DNA of 64,000 bases from Peterkaempfera sp044755465 (GTDB lineage: Bacteria; Actinomycetota; Actinomycetes; Streptomycetales; Streptomycetaceae): positions 1-64,000 of the forward strand of contig NZ_JBIVRB010000019.1 in the NCBI RefSeq assembly GCF_044755465.1. Reading direction: 5' to 3'. This document shows positions 8,313 to 17,204 of the stretch, piece after piece (within the stretch, counting starts at the first letter, position 1; every line of letters starts with the position of its first letter). Made by a program: the position numbers and the translations under genes. Below the pieces are notes generated by a model. That model worked only from the letters and a program-made list of their open reading frames with translations, had not been told where the DNA came from and did no database searches.

Positions 8313-9284
8313 ATGGGGCTCAACGATCTGTCGCAGCTGGGTGTGAGCCCGGACGAGGAGCGCGTCTACCGGGCGGTGCTGCGCGCCCCCGGGCTCGGAC
8401 TCAACGCGCTCGCGCTGACCTGCGGGCTGGACCAGGAGTGCCTGGGGGACGTCGTCACCCGCTTACAGAGCCGGGGAATGGTCAAGTCGGACCAGCAGCA
8501 GCGGATCAGCGGCACCGATCCGGTGGTGGTGGTGGAGCGGCTGGTCGAGGCCCGGCTGTCGGAGTTGCAGAAGGAGCTCCAGCAGGTGATCTCGTCCCGG
8601 CATCTGGCCACCACCCTGCTGGAGGACCAGCGGGAGGGGCAGCGGAACGCGGTGCCCGGCGACGTGGAGCGGATCGAGGGGCTGGAGCAGGTGCGGTCCC
8701 GCATCGACGAGCTGACCTTCTTCACCCACCATGAGCTGCTGGCGGTCCAGCCGAAGGGGGCGCTGTCGGCGGCGGCGATCGAGGCCACCCGGGAGGCGGA
8801 CCTGCGCTGCCTGCGGCGCGGCATCGAGATGCGTACGGTGATCCGCGCGGACGCGCTCCAGGACGGGCCGACCGCCGACTACCTGGGCGAGCTGGCCGCC
8901 AAGGGCGTGCTGATCCGGGCGGCCGACGGTCCGCTGGAGCGGATGCTGATCTTCGACCGGCGTACGGCGCTGGTGCCGATCGACCCGCAGGACAGCGCGC
9001 GGGGTGCGCTGGTGGTGCACCAGGCGGGCATGCTGGCCAGCCTGCTGGCCCTGTTCGAGCGGTTCTGGTCGGGAGCGGCCAGCCTGGACCAGGAGCGGCT
9101 GAGCGACATCGAGCAGCAGGTGCTGCGGATCATGGCCCGGGTGGACAAGGACGAGGCCGGGGCCCGCGAGCTCAACATCTCGGTACGCACCTACCGCGGC
9201 CATGTCGCGGAGCTGATGCGGCGGCTGGGCGCGACCAGCCGCGTCCAGGGGGCGCTGGCCGCCCGGGACCGCGGCTGGATCTGA
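8313..9284 (+). CDS. TrmB/LuxR-type transcriptional regulator
   Basis: A 323-residue regulator with three visible parts: an N-terminal TrmB-like winged helix (about 10-60), a middle region with a phospholipase-D-like or TrmB-like sensor pattern, and a C-terminal LuxR-type helix-turn-helix (about 265-320, with LSDIEQQVLRIM and SVRTYRGHVAELMRRLGATSR). Regulators with this design are common beside actinobacterial peptide clusters. ATG 8313 follows GGGGGTGAG; the upstream in-frame extension is Arg/Ser-rich. It converges on the daptide-type operon with 7 bases between stops and is the likely cluster-specific regulator (inference). Confidence 0.75.
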   Translation: MGLNDLSQLGVSPDEERVYRAVLRAPGLGLNALALTCGLDQECLGDVVTRLQSRGMVKSDQQQRISGTDPVVVVERLVEARLSELQKELQQVISSRHLATTLLEDQREGQRNAVPGDVERIEGLEQVRSRIDELTFFTHHELLAVQPKGALSAAAIEATREADLRCLRRGIEMRTVIRADALQDGPTADYLGELAAKGVLIRAADGPLERMLIFDRRTALVPIDPQDSARGALVVHQAGMLASLLALFERFWSGAASLDQERLSDIEQQVLRIMARVDKDEAGARELNISVRTYRGHVAELMRRLGATSRVQGALAARDRGWI

Positions 9285-9291
9285 TCAAGCG

Positions 9292-9546
9292 TCAGCTGCG
9301 GACCCAGGTCCAGCCGCTGAGGCCGGTGTCCTGGAAGGCGCGGCCGACGGCGTCGTACTCGGGCTGCTCGACGCTGGGCCCGGGGATCTCGATCTCGACG
9401 GTGAACCGGCCTCCGGCGATCTCGGGCGTGGTGCAGCGCCACTGCACCGGCAGCAGCGAGACCAGCCGGATCGAGGCGATCTCGGGTGTTGAGAAGCCGG
9501 TCCCCGACGCCGGGTCGGCCATGACGTGGACGGTCAGGGTGGCCAT
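9292..9546 (-). CDS. Small hypothetical protein at the end of the peptide operon
   Basis: An 84-residue soluble protein opening with MATLTVHV and containing GGRFTVEIEIPGPS and a WTWV tail, suggesting a small beta-rich fold. It has no signal peptide or membrane segment. AGGAG nine bases before the ATG supports the start. It lies 64 bases after the YcaO gene on the same strand, so it is probably the last gene of the biosynthetic operon. I do not recognise the family; it might be an accessory or immunity protein. Confidence 0.6.
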   Translation of the reverse strand: MATLTVHVMADPASGTGFSTPEIASIRLVSLLPVQWRCTTPEIAGGRFTVEIEIPGPSVEQPEYDAVGRAFQDTGLSGWTWVRS

Positions 9547-9610
9547 AACGGGTGCTCCTGGTTGAGGGTCACCGGCCGGGGTTACCAGCCGGTTCGAGCA
9601 TCTGCATACC

Positions 9611-10888
9611 TTAGATGAGCGGGTGCGGCGCGGGCACCGAACCGAGGTGCGCGTGGGCCGCCAGCCCGGTGCGGGACTCGGCGGAGGCCAGCCGGGGCAG
9701 GTTCCAGCCGAAGTCGGTGCGCTCGTCCATCCGCAGCGGCTGGAGACCGGCCGGGATGACCTTGACGGCCGCCCAGCCCATCTCGCGCAGCCCGGCGGGC
9801 AGCCGGTGCGACAGGTCGACGGCCACCGGCCGCGCGCCCTGCCGGTCGAGGTGGTGCACCAGGTGCTCGACGGTGACCGGCACGTCGCCCGCCTCCCAGA
9901 CCGGCACCGCGTCGGTGAACCCCGCGCACCAGCGCTGCGCGGCGCCGGCCCCGGCCTCGGCGGAGAAGTACAGCGCGCGTTCGATGTCGCCGGTGACGAC
10001 CTCGGGGGTGGCCACGTCGCCCTGGACGCGGCGGGTCAGCTGGAGGACGGTGCGGATCTGCATGGCCTCCTGGAGCGCACCGGCCAGGCTCTTGCCCCAG
10101 TCCGCCGAGGCGTTGCAGCCGACTGCGGCCAGCGGGTGGCCCTCGTACCGGTCCAGGACGACGCCCACGGCGCAGACCACGCCGGGGATGCCGGTGGGGA
10201 CCTGGGCCAGGACGGGTTCCACGCCGCTGTCCCGGGCGAGCTTCAGGGCCCGCGCCAGCCGCCGCCAGGCCGGGGTGGCCGGGGCGTGGCGCAGCGACTC
10301 GTCCAGGTCCACCCGGGGCAGCGCCAGCCGGCGGGCCCAGGCGACCAGGACGGCGTCGCGCTCGACGACCTCCAGCAGCGCGGAGCGCAGCGCCATGTCG
10401 CGGCCGTCGCCGGAGGCGGCGCCGGACGGCGACGGGTCGAAGCCGTCCGCCTGCTGCTCGTCCGCCGGGTAGTCGACCAGCCCGGCGGCCACCTGGAGGT
10501 CGGCGCCGTCGGTCAGTCTGCGGGCCGGGTACCAGGTCAGCCGCCGGTCGTCGAGGTCGGCGCCGCCGAGGGCGACCTCCGGGGCCCGGTGGTCCAGCCG
10601 TTCGGCGTCGGGCCGGGGCGAGAAGCCGCGATCGGCGCGGGCCGGGCGCAGCGCGAACCGCTCGACGGCCTCGCCCGCCGCGCGTACCAGCACATCGCTG
10701 CGGGCCACGCCGCAGGCGCCGACCACCTCGGGGGTGATGGTGCGGTCCGCGTCGGCGTCGGGGTCCTCCTCCCAGGCGAGGGTCACCAGGCCCTGCCAGA
10801 GCGGCACGTCGGTGCCCTGCGGGGAGCGCAGTTCGCTGCCGCGGACGAGGCCCGCTTCGGGGTCGAGGGTCGCGGTGAAGTCGATCAT
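9611..10888 (-). CDS. YcaO domain protein in a daptide-type cluster
   Basis: A 425-residue YcaO protein. The ATP-binding elements are visible: RAAGEAVERFAL (about 69-80), SALLEVVERDAV (169-180) and GALQEAMQIR (270-279). The tail is proline-containing (VPAPHPLI), recalling the Pro-rich ends of azoline-forming YcaOs. YcaO enzymes use ATP to activate peptide amide bonds, giving azolines, thioamides or amidines. There is no TfuA, E1/ThiF-like or flavin dehydrogenase partner next to it, and the visible precursors have no Cys. The start ATG overlaps the stop of the dehydrogenase gene (ATGA), so it is translationally coupled and very likely part of the pathway. Its product chemistry is unknown. Confidence 0.85.
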   Translation of the reverse strand: MIDFTATLDPEAGLVRGSELRSPQGTDVPLWQGLVTLAWEEDPDADADRTITPEVVGACGVARSDVLVRAAGEAVERFALRPARADRGFSPRPDAERLDHRAPEVALGGADLDDRRLTWYPARRLTDGADLQVAAGLVDYPADEQQADGFDPSPSGAASGDGRDMALRSALLEVVERDAVLVAWARRLALPRVDLDESLRHAPATPAWRRLARALKLARDSGVEPVLAQVPTGIPGVVCAVGVVLDRYEGHPLAAVGCNASADWGKSLAGALQEAMQIRTVLQLTRRVQGDVATPEVVTGDIERALYFSAEAGAGAAQRWCAGFTDAVPVWEAGDVPVTVEHLVHHLDRQGARPVAVDLSHRLPAGLREMGWAAVKVIPAGLQPLRMDERTDFGWNLPRLASAESRTGLAAHAHLGSVPAPHPLI

Positions 10889-12102
10889 GCGACTGCTCCT
10901 TCCAGGACGTCGGCGTACAGGGTGCGGAGTTCATGGGTGCGGAAGGCGCCCAGCATGGGCAGGCCGGAGCCCCAGCCCCGGGCGGCGCGGGCGGCGAGCC
11001 GGGCGGGGTCGGCGGTGTCCGGGGGGCAGGGTGCGACGTCCCAGCGCCGGGCCAGTTCGCGGACGCCCTCGGCGGGGTGGTCCGGCAGTTCGGGCAGGCC
11101 GCGCTGTACGGCCTGCCAGGCGGCGCGGAGTCGGGCGGCCTCGCCGAAGCGGGTGTCGCCGTCCAGGATGCGGCTCCAGACGACGGGCAGCACGGTGACG
11201 GTGGCGGACATCTTGCGTACGCCTGCGGCCAGTGACAGCTCGTTGGAGAGGTACCAGACCTTGCCCGCGAAGGGGTCGCGGCCGAGCATGGACCAGCCGA
11301 GTACGGTCTGCGCGCTGAGCAGGGCGATCTCGGCGCGCAGCTCGTCGGGGGCGGCCGGGGTCCCGGCGGCGGTGTGTCCGGCGCGGGCCAGCCGGGTCAG
11401 CAGGCTGCGGGCCTCGGCGTCGCCTGCGGCCGGGCAGTTGGGGCCGGGTGTCAGGACGTAGGTGTTCAGCAGTCGGCAGAGGGCTTCGAGGACGCCCTCC
11501 AGCAGCAGGTGCCGGGGCAGGGTGGCGGTGGCCCGGGGGTCGAGGACGGCGATGTCCGCTGCTATCGATGCGCACATGACAAGCTTACGGGCGTCGGCCA
11601 CCAGCACCGTCGCCGCCGCGCTCGATTCGGCGGCGGTACCGACCGTGGTCGGGACGGCGACCAGCTCGCACCCGGCCGCCGAACCGCTCTGGGCCGGGAA
11701 CGCCACCAGACCGGGCCGCGCCCCGCCGTGCCGGATGCGCGGCGCCGCGTCGGCGTCCGCCGCCAGCAGCCGGGCCAGCGCGGCGGCGTCCAGCACGCTG
11801 CCGCCGCCCACGGCGACCAGCCGGGCGGCGCCGGCCAGTTGCCCGGCCAGCTCCTCGATGCTCTCCAGGGTGACGGTGGCCGGGTCCAGCCGCAGGGTGC
11901 GGAGCCGGCCGGGGGCCGCCGCCTCGGCGGCGGCGGCCAGCGGATCGGTCACCGAGGCGGGCAGGTAGAGGTCGGTGAGCAGCACGGTGGGCACGGCCGG
12001 TCCCTGGGCCAGGGTCTGCCGGCCGGCCTCGGCGCCGAAGTGCAGCCGGGTCGTGCGCTGCCAGCCGGCCATCGGCGCCGAGACGGTCGTCATGGTGTTC
12101 AC
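10885..12102 (-). CDS. Daptide-type dehydrogenase, iron-containing alcohol dehydrogenase fold
   Basis: A 405-residue protein of the Fe-ADH/dehydroquinate synthase-like fold. The nucleotide motif GGGSVLDAA (99-107) and PTTVGTAAESS (151-161) are clear. The usual metal-ligand segment (Asp-x3-His-type) reads LEGVLEALCR at 201-210, and the later His-Gly ligand motif is replaced by AAGVRKMSA, so the canonical metal site is not intact. In daptide pathways an enzyme of this family performs oxidative decarboxylation of the C-terminal Thr. GTG 12102 gives a 4-base overlap with the aminotransferase stop; ATG 12093 is the alternative. Confidence 0.8.
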   Translation of the reverse strand: MNTMTTVSAPMAGWQRTTRLHFGAEAGRQTLAQGPAVPTVLLTDLYLPASVTDPLAAAAEAAAPGRLRTLRLDPATVTLESIEELAGQLAGAARLVAVGGGSVLDAAALARLLAADADAAPRIRHGGARPGLVAFPAQSGSAAGCELVAVPTTVGTAAESSAAATVLVADARKLVMCASIAADIAVLDPRATATLPRHLLLEGVLEALCRLLNTYVLTPGPNCPAAGDAEARSLLTRLARAGHTAAGTPAAPDELRAEIALLSAQTVLGWSMLGRDPFAGKVWYLSNELSLAAGVRKMSATVTVLPVVWSRILDGDTRFGEAARLRAAWQAVQRGLPELPDHPAEGVRELARRWDVAPCPPDTADPARLAARAARGWGSGLPMLGAFRTHELRTLYADVLEGAVA

Positions 12103-13349
12103 CGCTGGTCCCCCAGGCCGGCGCGCAGCGCTGCGGCCAGGTCGTCCAGGTCGGCTTCGGTGCTGGTCAGCGGGGGGATCAGCTGGACGCAGCCGGGCCC
12201 GGGGTGGACCAGCGCGCCATGCTCGCGGATGCGGGCGATGACCTGCTGGACCCGGGCCGCGTCGAAGGGGACGCCGTCGGAGTCGGCCAGGTGCAGCGCC
12301 CGGAAGCAGCCCGCGCCGGTGGCACGGGTGGCGGCGGGCAGGGTGTCGACCAGGTCGGTCAGCATGGTGTCCAGCCGGGCGGCGGTCGCCGCACCCCGGC
12401 CGAGGGCGTCCAGCTCGGCGAACTGGTCCAGGGTGGCGGTGATGGCCGCGCAGGTCGGCGGCGTACCGGCCTGGGTCTCGCCGTGCACCAGGATCGCGTC
12501 CCGCTGCTCGAAGACCGACGCCACCTGGTGGGAGACCAGCACGGCGGCCGACGCGCAGGTGCCGTTGGTCAGGCCCTTGGAGGTGAGCAGCACATCGGGC
12601 GCGTCGGCCCAGGTGCTGGAGGCGAACAGCGGTCCGGTACGGCCGAAGCCGGTGGCCACCTCGTCCGCGACCAGCAGATAGCCGTACTCGCGGCGCAGCT
12701 TGACCAGCGCCTCCAGCATCTCCGGGGAGAGCGCGTGGGCGCCGGAGCCGAGCACCGGCTCACAGACCACGGCGGCCACCCGGTGGCCCTCGCGCTCCAT
12801 CAGCCGCTGGAGCTCCTCGGGGCGGTCCGGGCTGACGTGGCGGACCTGGCGGACGTCGACGCCGTACATCTCCTGGCCCAGGTCCTCGCCGCTGACGGCG
12901 AAGGCGCCGTAGGTCAGGCCGTGGTAGCTGCCCTTGAAGCCGACGACCAGCCGGCGGCGGCCGTCGCCGTTCAGCACCGCGTACTGCCGGGCCAGCTTCA
13001 TCACCAGGTCGTTGGCCGAGCCGCCGGAGGTCGAGTAGAGCACCCGGCGGTAGTGGTCGGCCCCGGCGGCGGCGACCAGCCGGGCGGCGGCGTCCAGCGC
13101 GTAGCGGTGGCCGAAGCGGAAGAGGCTCAGGTAGGAGGCGTCCAGCATCGCCTCGTGCACGGCGGCGGCGATGGCGCGGTTGCCGTAGCCGAGGTTGACG
13201 TTCCACAGGCCGCTGGTCGCGTCCATCACCTCGTGGCCGTCCTCGAAGCGCAGCCGGCTGCCGTCGGCGCCGACCGTGCGGCGCTCGGGGCGGTCGTACT
13301 GGCTCGGCGGGACCAGGAGCTCCCAGAGCGGATAGGGCGTGCCGGCCAT
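12099..13349 (-). CDS. Daptide-type class III PLP aminotransferase
   Basis: A 416-residue fold-type I, class III aminotransferase. The PLP site is intact: STSGGSAND near 107-114, the aspartate in LLVADEVATGFGRTG (D229) and the Schiff-base lysine in LLTSKGLTNG (K258). In the daptide pathway this enzyme aminates the ketone left by oxidative decarboxylation of the C-terminal Thr. Its ATG overlaps the methyltransferase stop by one base (TGATG), and GAGGAG lies seven bases upstream. The order methyltransferase-aminotransferase-dehydrogenase with overlapping ends is strong evidence for one multi-step pathway. Confidence 0.88.
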   Translation of the reverse strand: MAGTPYPLWELLVPPSQYDRPERRTVGADGSRLRFEDGHEVMDATSGLWNVNLGYGNRAIAAAVHEAMLDASYLSLFRFGHRYALDAAARLVAAAGADHYRRVLYSTSGGSANDLVMKLARQYAVLNGDGRRRLVVGFKGSYHGLTYGAFAVSGEDLGQEMYGVDVRQVRHVSPDRPEELQRLMEREGHRVAAVVCEPVLGSGAHALSPEMLEALVKLRREYGYLLVADEVATGFGRTGPLFASSTWADAPDVLLTSKGLTNGTCASAAVLVSHQVASVFEQRDAILVHGETQAGTPPTCAAITATLDQFAELDALGRGAATAARLDTMLTDLVDTLPAATRATGAGCFRALHLADSDGVPFDAARVQQVIARIREHGALVHPGPGCVQLIPPLTSTEADLDDLAAALRAGLGDQR

Positions 13350-14233
13350 CAGATGCTCCTCGCGATGATCAGGGAGTGGACAGAGCCGTCCTCGGTGCCC
13401 GCCGCCCGCACCGGGCGGGTGGACTCGACCGCGAACCCGGCGGTGGCGAGCTCCCCCGCCAGCTCCTCGGCGGTCGGCAGGTGGACGACGGAGGTCAGCA
13501 GGACCGGCGGGTGGCCCTGGGAGAGCTTGAGGACCGAGACGTGGCGCCGGGAGCGGTCGGCGGTCTGGTGCGAGATCAGGGTGCAGACCGCACCGGGGAC
13601 GACCGAGACCCGGATGTCCTCGGCCGGCTCCCCGTCGCCGTCGCCGTCCGGCAGGTGGACGGTGAGGACGAACGGCGCGCCGGGCGCCAGGTGCCTGCGC
13701 ACCGCGCGGAACGCGGCCGGGCGCATGGCCGGGTCCAGCAGGCCGACGGTGGTGGTGCCGAGCAGGGCCCCGGCGAAGACCCGGCCCAGGTCCAGGTGGC
13801 GCATGTCGGCCTCGACCGCCGTCAGCCGGTCGGCCAGCCGGGCGCCCTGCGGGCCGATCAGCCGCTCGGTGAGGACGGTGAGCAGCGAGCGGGAGTTGTC
13901 CACGCCGGTGACCTGGTGTCCGGCGGCGAGCAGCGGAATGGTCAGCCGCCCGGAGCCGCAGGCCAGTTCGAGGACCGGGCCGCGCAGGCCGCGCAGTGCG
14001 GCCAGCACATCCGGGATCTCGACGGTGTCGGCGGCGGAGAGCGCGTGGTAGACCGGGCCGCCGTGGTCGCCGTACATGTCGGCGAGGACCAGGTCGGCGC
14101 CCAGCTCGGCGGCGATCCGGCCGGCGGTGCCGGGCAGCTCGTCGGCGCGGGCGGGGGCGGCGGGAGCGGTCGGGGCGGCAGCGGTCGGGGTGAGAGCGGC
14201 GGCGGCGGGGGCGGGGGCCAGGGCGGTGGTCAC
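13349..14233 (-). CDS. Daptide-type SAM-dependent N-methyltransferase
   Basis: A 294-residue class I methyltransferase. An Ala/Pro/Thr-rich head (about 1-35) is followed by motif I VLELACGSGRLTIP (87-100) and a standard Rossmann fold to the end. In characterised daptides the new C-terminal amine is dimethylated by the pathway methyltransferase, and this is the only methyltransferase in the operon. The GTG start overlaps the upstream RRE gene stop by four bases. The low-complexity head may be dispensable, so an internal start cannot be excluded. Confidence 0.83.
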   Translation of the reverse strand: MTTALAPAPAAAALTPTAAAPTAPAAPARADELPGTAGRIAAELGADLVLADMYGDHGGPVYHALSAADTVEIPDVLAALRGLRGPVLELACGSGRLTIPLLAAGHQVTGVDNSRSLLTVLTERLIGPQGARLADRLTAVEADMRHLDLGRVFAGALLGTTTVGLLDPAMRPAAFRAVRRHLAPGAPFVLTVHLPDGDGDGEPAEDIRVSVVPGAVCTLISHQTADRSRRHVSVLKLSQGHPPVLLTSVVHLPTAEELAGELATAGFAVESTRPVRAAGTEDGSVHSLIIARSI

Positions 14234-15255
14234 TTGGCACCGCCGGCGGGCTCGATGATGCGCGCGGACAGCTGCGCGTACAGACCCCGGACGACCTCGG
14301 TGTCCAGCCCCAGGGCCTCGGCGGCGAGCCGGGCGGCCTGCTCCGGCTCCACGGCCTGGTACGCCTCGTACACCACGGCGGCCTCACGACCGACCCTGTA
14401 CATCTTCAGCTCATCGCCTACCAGCAGGTACGGCTGGCCCGCGACGACCACCAGCAGCGTGGCGTCGGTGTCCTCGACGACCGCCGGGGCGAGCCCGGGG
14501 CAGAGCCGGAAGCCGAAGCCGGAGACCTGGACGGAACCGTGCGGGTGCCGGGCGCTCAGCCGGCGCAGGGCGTCCAGCACCCGGACGTAGCGGGCCAGCC
14601 ACGGGCGCTCCCGGTGGGCCTGGGCGAGCAGCCCGGGGGTCAGGGCGCCGTCCAGCACGCCGCCGCTCTGCGGCTCCCGGCCGCCGCCCGGCAGCACCAC
14701 CCCGGCCGGGCCGGTACGCAGCGTGCCGTCCTCGGCCACGTACAGCCGGGCCACGCCGGACTCGAAGGTCGAACCGGCCAGCGCGGGCAGGTCGGCCAGC
14801 TGCACGCTGGGGTGGACCAGCTGCTCCGGGAAGGCGCCCTCGGCGGCCGCGCGGTCCGCGTCGTCCAGGAAGGCGGCCAGGTCGTCGTCGTTGGTGATCC
14901 GGACCACGGTCGGCCCGGCCACGGTGAGGAAGCCGATGGAGGAGTAGTCGAAGACCTGGATGAAGACCTCGTCCGCCAGCACGATCTCGTCGCCGCTGTA
15001 GCGGAAGCTGCCCTCGGTGGGCACCACGGTCGCCGCCGTGGGGAAGGCCGCGGCACTCTCGGGGTCCGCGTAGATCCAGGTGTCCTCGGTGACCAGCCCG
15101 GAGGCGAACAGGGCGGTCAGGTCGGCGCCGGGCTCGGCCACCACGTCGAGGGCGGTCTCACTGCGGCTCGGGTAGCAGCCGGACACCCAGCGCTGGAGGC
15201 GCAGAGCGGCGTTGGACATCAGCTCCGGGGTCGCCCCGGCGTCGAGCATGGTCAT
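14230..15255 (-). CDS. Daptide-type RiPP recognition (RRE) protein
   Basis: A 341-residue protein without catalytic motifs. The C-terminal ~80 residues, with GQPYLLVGDELKMYRVG and following helices, read like a PqqD/RRE winged helix that binds leader peptides. The N-terminal ~240 residues are of unknown fold. Daptide clusters encode a RiPP-recognition protein in this position, and this matches in size and context. It probably presents the precursors to the dehydrogenase, aminotransferase and perhaps the YcaO. ATG 15255 has GGAG seven bases upstream; a second ATG lies two codons later. Confidence 0.72.
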   Translation of the reverse strand: MTMLDAGATPELMSNAALRLQRWVSGCYPSRSETALDVVAEPGADLTALFASGLVTEDTWIYADPESAAAFPTAATVVPTEGSFRYSGDEIVLADEVFIQVFDYSSIGFLTVAGPTVVRITNDDDLAAFLDDADRAAAEGAFPEQLVHPSVQLADLPALAGSTFESGVARLYVAEDGTLRTGPAGVVLPGGGREPQSGGVLDGALTPGLLAQAHRERPWLARYVRVLDALRRLSARHPHGSVQVSGFGFRLCPGLAPAVVEDTDATLLVVVAGQPYLLVGDELKMYRVGREAAVVYEAYQAVEPEQAARLAAEALGLDTEVVRGLYAQLSARIIEPAGGAK

Positions 15256-15298
15256 GGGAGTTCTCCAGATCTGGGTGGGTCCGGACTGCGGTGGTGGG

Positions 15299-16957
15299 TC
15301 AGAACAGCTGCGCCCACGCCGGGGCGGCGAAGGTGTGGAACAGCCAGGAGGCGAGCGTGATGTCGTCCAGGCGCACTGTGGTCAGGCCGTCCGTACGGGA
15401 GGGCGGCGTCCGGACGCAGAGCGGCACCACGGTGCGGGAGGCGCGGGCGGTGACCGGGACGGCCACCGGCGATCCGGCCTCGACCGGGAGGGACCGGGTG
15501 GTGCTCGCGCCGCACACGGTGGCCTCGGCGGTCTTGGGGTGCAGCACCACGCCGGATGCCTGGAGGTCCACCTGCCGGCCGGCCAGTACGGCGGCGTCGG
15601 TGTCGGCGGGGAGCACCATGGCGAGGCCCTGCGGGGTGGTGGCGTACACGGAGCTGACGCTGTGCGGGAGGCGGATGCCGGTCAGCGCGCCGGCCAGCAC
15701 CGCCGCCAACACCAGGCCGCCGGCCAGTCGGCGGACCGGGCCCGCGCCGGACTCCTTGGCCAGCCGGTGCCACTGCGCCAGCTTGCGCAGCAGCAGATAG
15801 CCGACCCAGCCGAGCGCGGCCAGCACCAGCGTGGCGCCGATCGGACCGAGCACCACCAGGACGAAGGTCTGGTAGCTGAGGAACGCGGTGGTGACCAGGA
15901 CCGGCGCGGTGATGGCGCAGGCCGTGCCGAAGAGCACCCGGCGCAGCCGGGGCCGCTGGTCGAGGCGGCCGCCGAAGACCAGCACGGCGGCGGTCCGCTG
16001 GGCGTCGGCCATGGCGGTGGCGCGCAGGTGGGGGCGGTCGAGCCAGCCGATCAGCGCCACGTACCCGTCGAACTTCACAAACGGGCAGAGGTTGATCACG
16101 GCCATCAGCAGATTGGAGACCAGCAGCCCTGCCAGCAGCTGCCGCCAGCCGCCGGGCGGCAGATTGGGGGCGATCGCCCCGGCCAGTCCGGCGGCGGCCA
16201 GATGGACCCGGATGCCGGCCAGCGCGACCAGCAGCCGCTTGCCCCGGGGCAGCCGCCATGCCTCGCTGACGTCGCAGAACATCGCCGGGCTGCCGTACAT
16301 CAGCATCACGCCCAGCCGGTGCACCCGGCCGCCGCCGCGCACCAGGGAGAGGCCGTGGCCGATCTCGTGCACAAAGGTGGTGGTGATCATCAGCAGCAGC
16401 ATGCCGAGGACCACCGGCAGGCTGGTCGGCCGGGCCAGTTCGTCGGTGGCGGCCGAGCCGGTCAGCGCGTAGTAGCCGAGACCGCCCACCGTCACCGCCC
16501 CGACCAGCAGCTGTCCGGCGCGGGAGGCCGCCGCGCGGCCCAGCGGGGCGCAGGCGGCCAGCAGGCGTACGGGGTTGAGCAGGGCCAGTTCCAGCACGCC
16601 CGGCGGCCGGTAGCGCCAGCGGCGCGGCGCCTTGGGCGGCTCGGCCTGCGCGGCCTCGGCCGCGGTGGTGGTGAGCTGTAGGTCGCGGAAGCGGGCGAGG
16701 GCCTGGTCGACCATGGCCGGGTCGGTGATGCCGAGGTGGGCGGCGATGTCCGCCGGGGTACGGGTGCCGTCCAGGGCCTGGAGCAGCCGGGCGGCGCTGG
16801 CGCTCATCCGCAGGTGCCGGCCGGCCAGCGGGTCGGACACGATGATCCGGTTGCCGTCGCTGTCCGGCATGAAGTCGAGCCCTGGGCGGGCCACCGCGTC
16901 GAGGATGGCGTCGTGCTCGCGGTCGGACACCGCGGGTTGGGTCTGGACCGCGCTCAC
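15299..16957 (-). CDS. Daptide-type M50 intramembrane metalloprotease
   Basis: A 552-residue membrane protein. Residues about 27-95 (with IIVSDPLAGRHLRM and an Ala/Leu-rich helix) look like a PqqD-type winged helix that could bind a leader. The membrane part contains the M50 zinc motif HEIGH at 197-201 and the third ligand region NLCPFVKFDGY with D297. About eight further hydrophobic segments and an extracytoplasmic-looking tail of ~110 residues follow. It is the expected leader protease of daptide pathways, acting at the membrane. GTG 16957 is fixed by GGAGG six bases upstream. It lies between the precursors and the modification enzymes. Confidence 0.82.
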   Translation of the reverse strand: MSAVQTQPAVSDREHDAILDAVARPGLDFMPDSDGNRIIVSDPLAGRHLRMSASAARLLQALDGTRTPADIAAHLGITDPAMVDQALARFRDLQLTTTAAEAAQAEPPKAPRRWRYRPPGVLELALLNPVRLLAACAPLGRAAASRAGQLLVGAVTVGGLGYYALTGSAATDELARPTSLPVVLGMLLLMITTTFVHEIGHGLSLVRGGGRVHRLGVMLMYGSPAMFCDVSEAWRLPRGKRLLVALAGIRVHLAAAGLAGAIAPNLPPGGWRQLLAGLLVSNLLMAVINLCPFVKFDGYVALIGWLDRPHLRATAMADAQRTAAVLVFGGRLDQRPRLRRVLFGTACAITAPVLVTTAFLSYQTFVLVVLGPIGATLVLAALGWVGYLLLRKLAQWHRLAKESGAGPVRRLAGGLVLAAVLAGALTGIRLPHSVSSVYATTPQGLAMVLPADTDAAVLAGRQVDLQASGVVLHPKTAEATVCGASTTRSLPVEAGSPVAVPVTARASRTVVPLCVRTPPSRTDGLTTVRLDDITLASWLFHTFAAPAWAQLF

Positions 16958-17051
16958 TGCTTCCTCCGGAAGTCTCTGGATGTCGGGGCGGGGATTGGGG
17001 CGGGGCGGTAGCGCCAGGGATGAACCTGTCGCCACCGCCCCGGCAGTCGGA

Positions 17052-17204
17052 TCAGGTGAGGGCGATGCCGATCGCGATGCCCGCGCCGACGGCGCCGGAG
17101 AAGGCGGCACCGAGGGCCACGCCGTCCCAGAAGCCCGGAGCCTCCAGCTCCTCCAGCTCCTCAACGGCCAGGTCGATCTCGGGCTGGACCAGGAGGTTGT
17201 TCAT
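17052..17204 (-). CDS. Daptide-type precursor peptide 1 (50 aa, unique)
   Basis: A short gene ending in -IGIALT. The leader is acidic (VEELEELEAPG) and the core is a hydrophobic Gly/Ala/Val/Ile stretch starting GFWDGVALG, as expected for a membrane-active helix. The C-terminal Thr is the residue daptide enzymes convert. AAGGAGA lies nine bases before the ATG. It differs from the other copies in the leader start (MNNLLVQPEIDL) and in a core with no Thr except the last residue. It is the copy closest to the protease gene. Confidence 0.85.
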   Translation of the reverse strand: MNNLLVQPEIDLAVEELEELEAPGFWDGVALGAAFSGAVGAGIAIGIALT

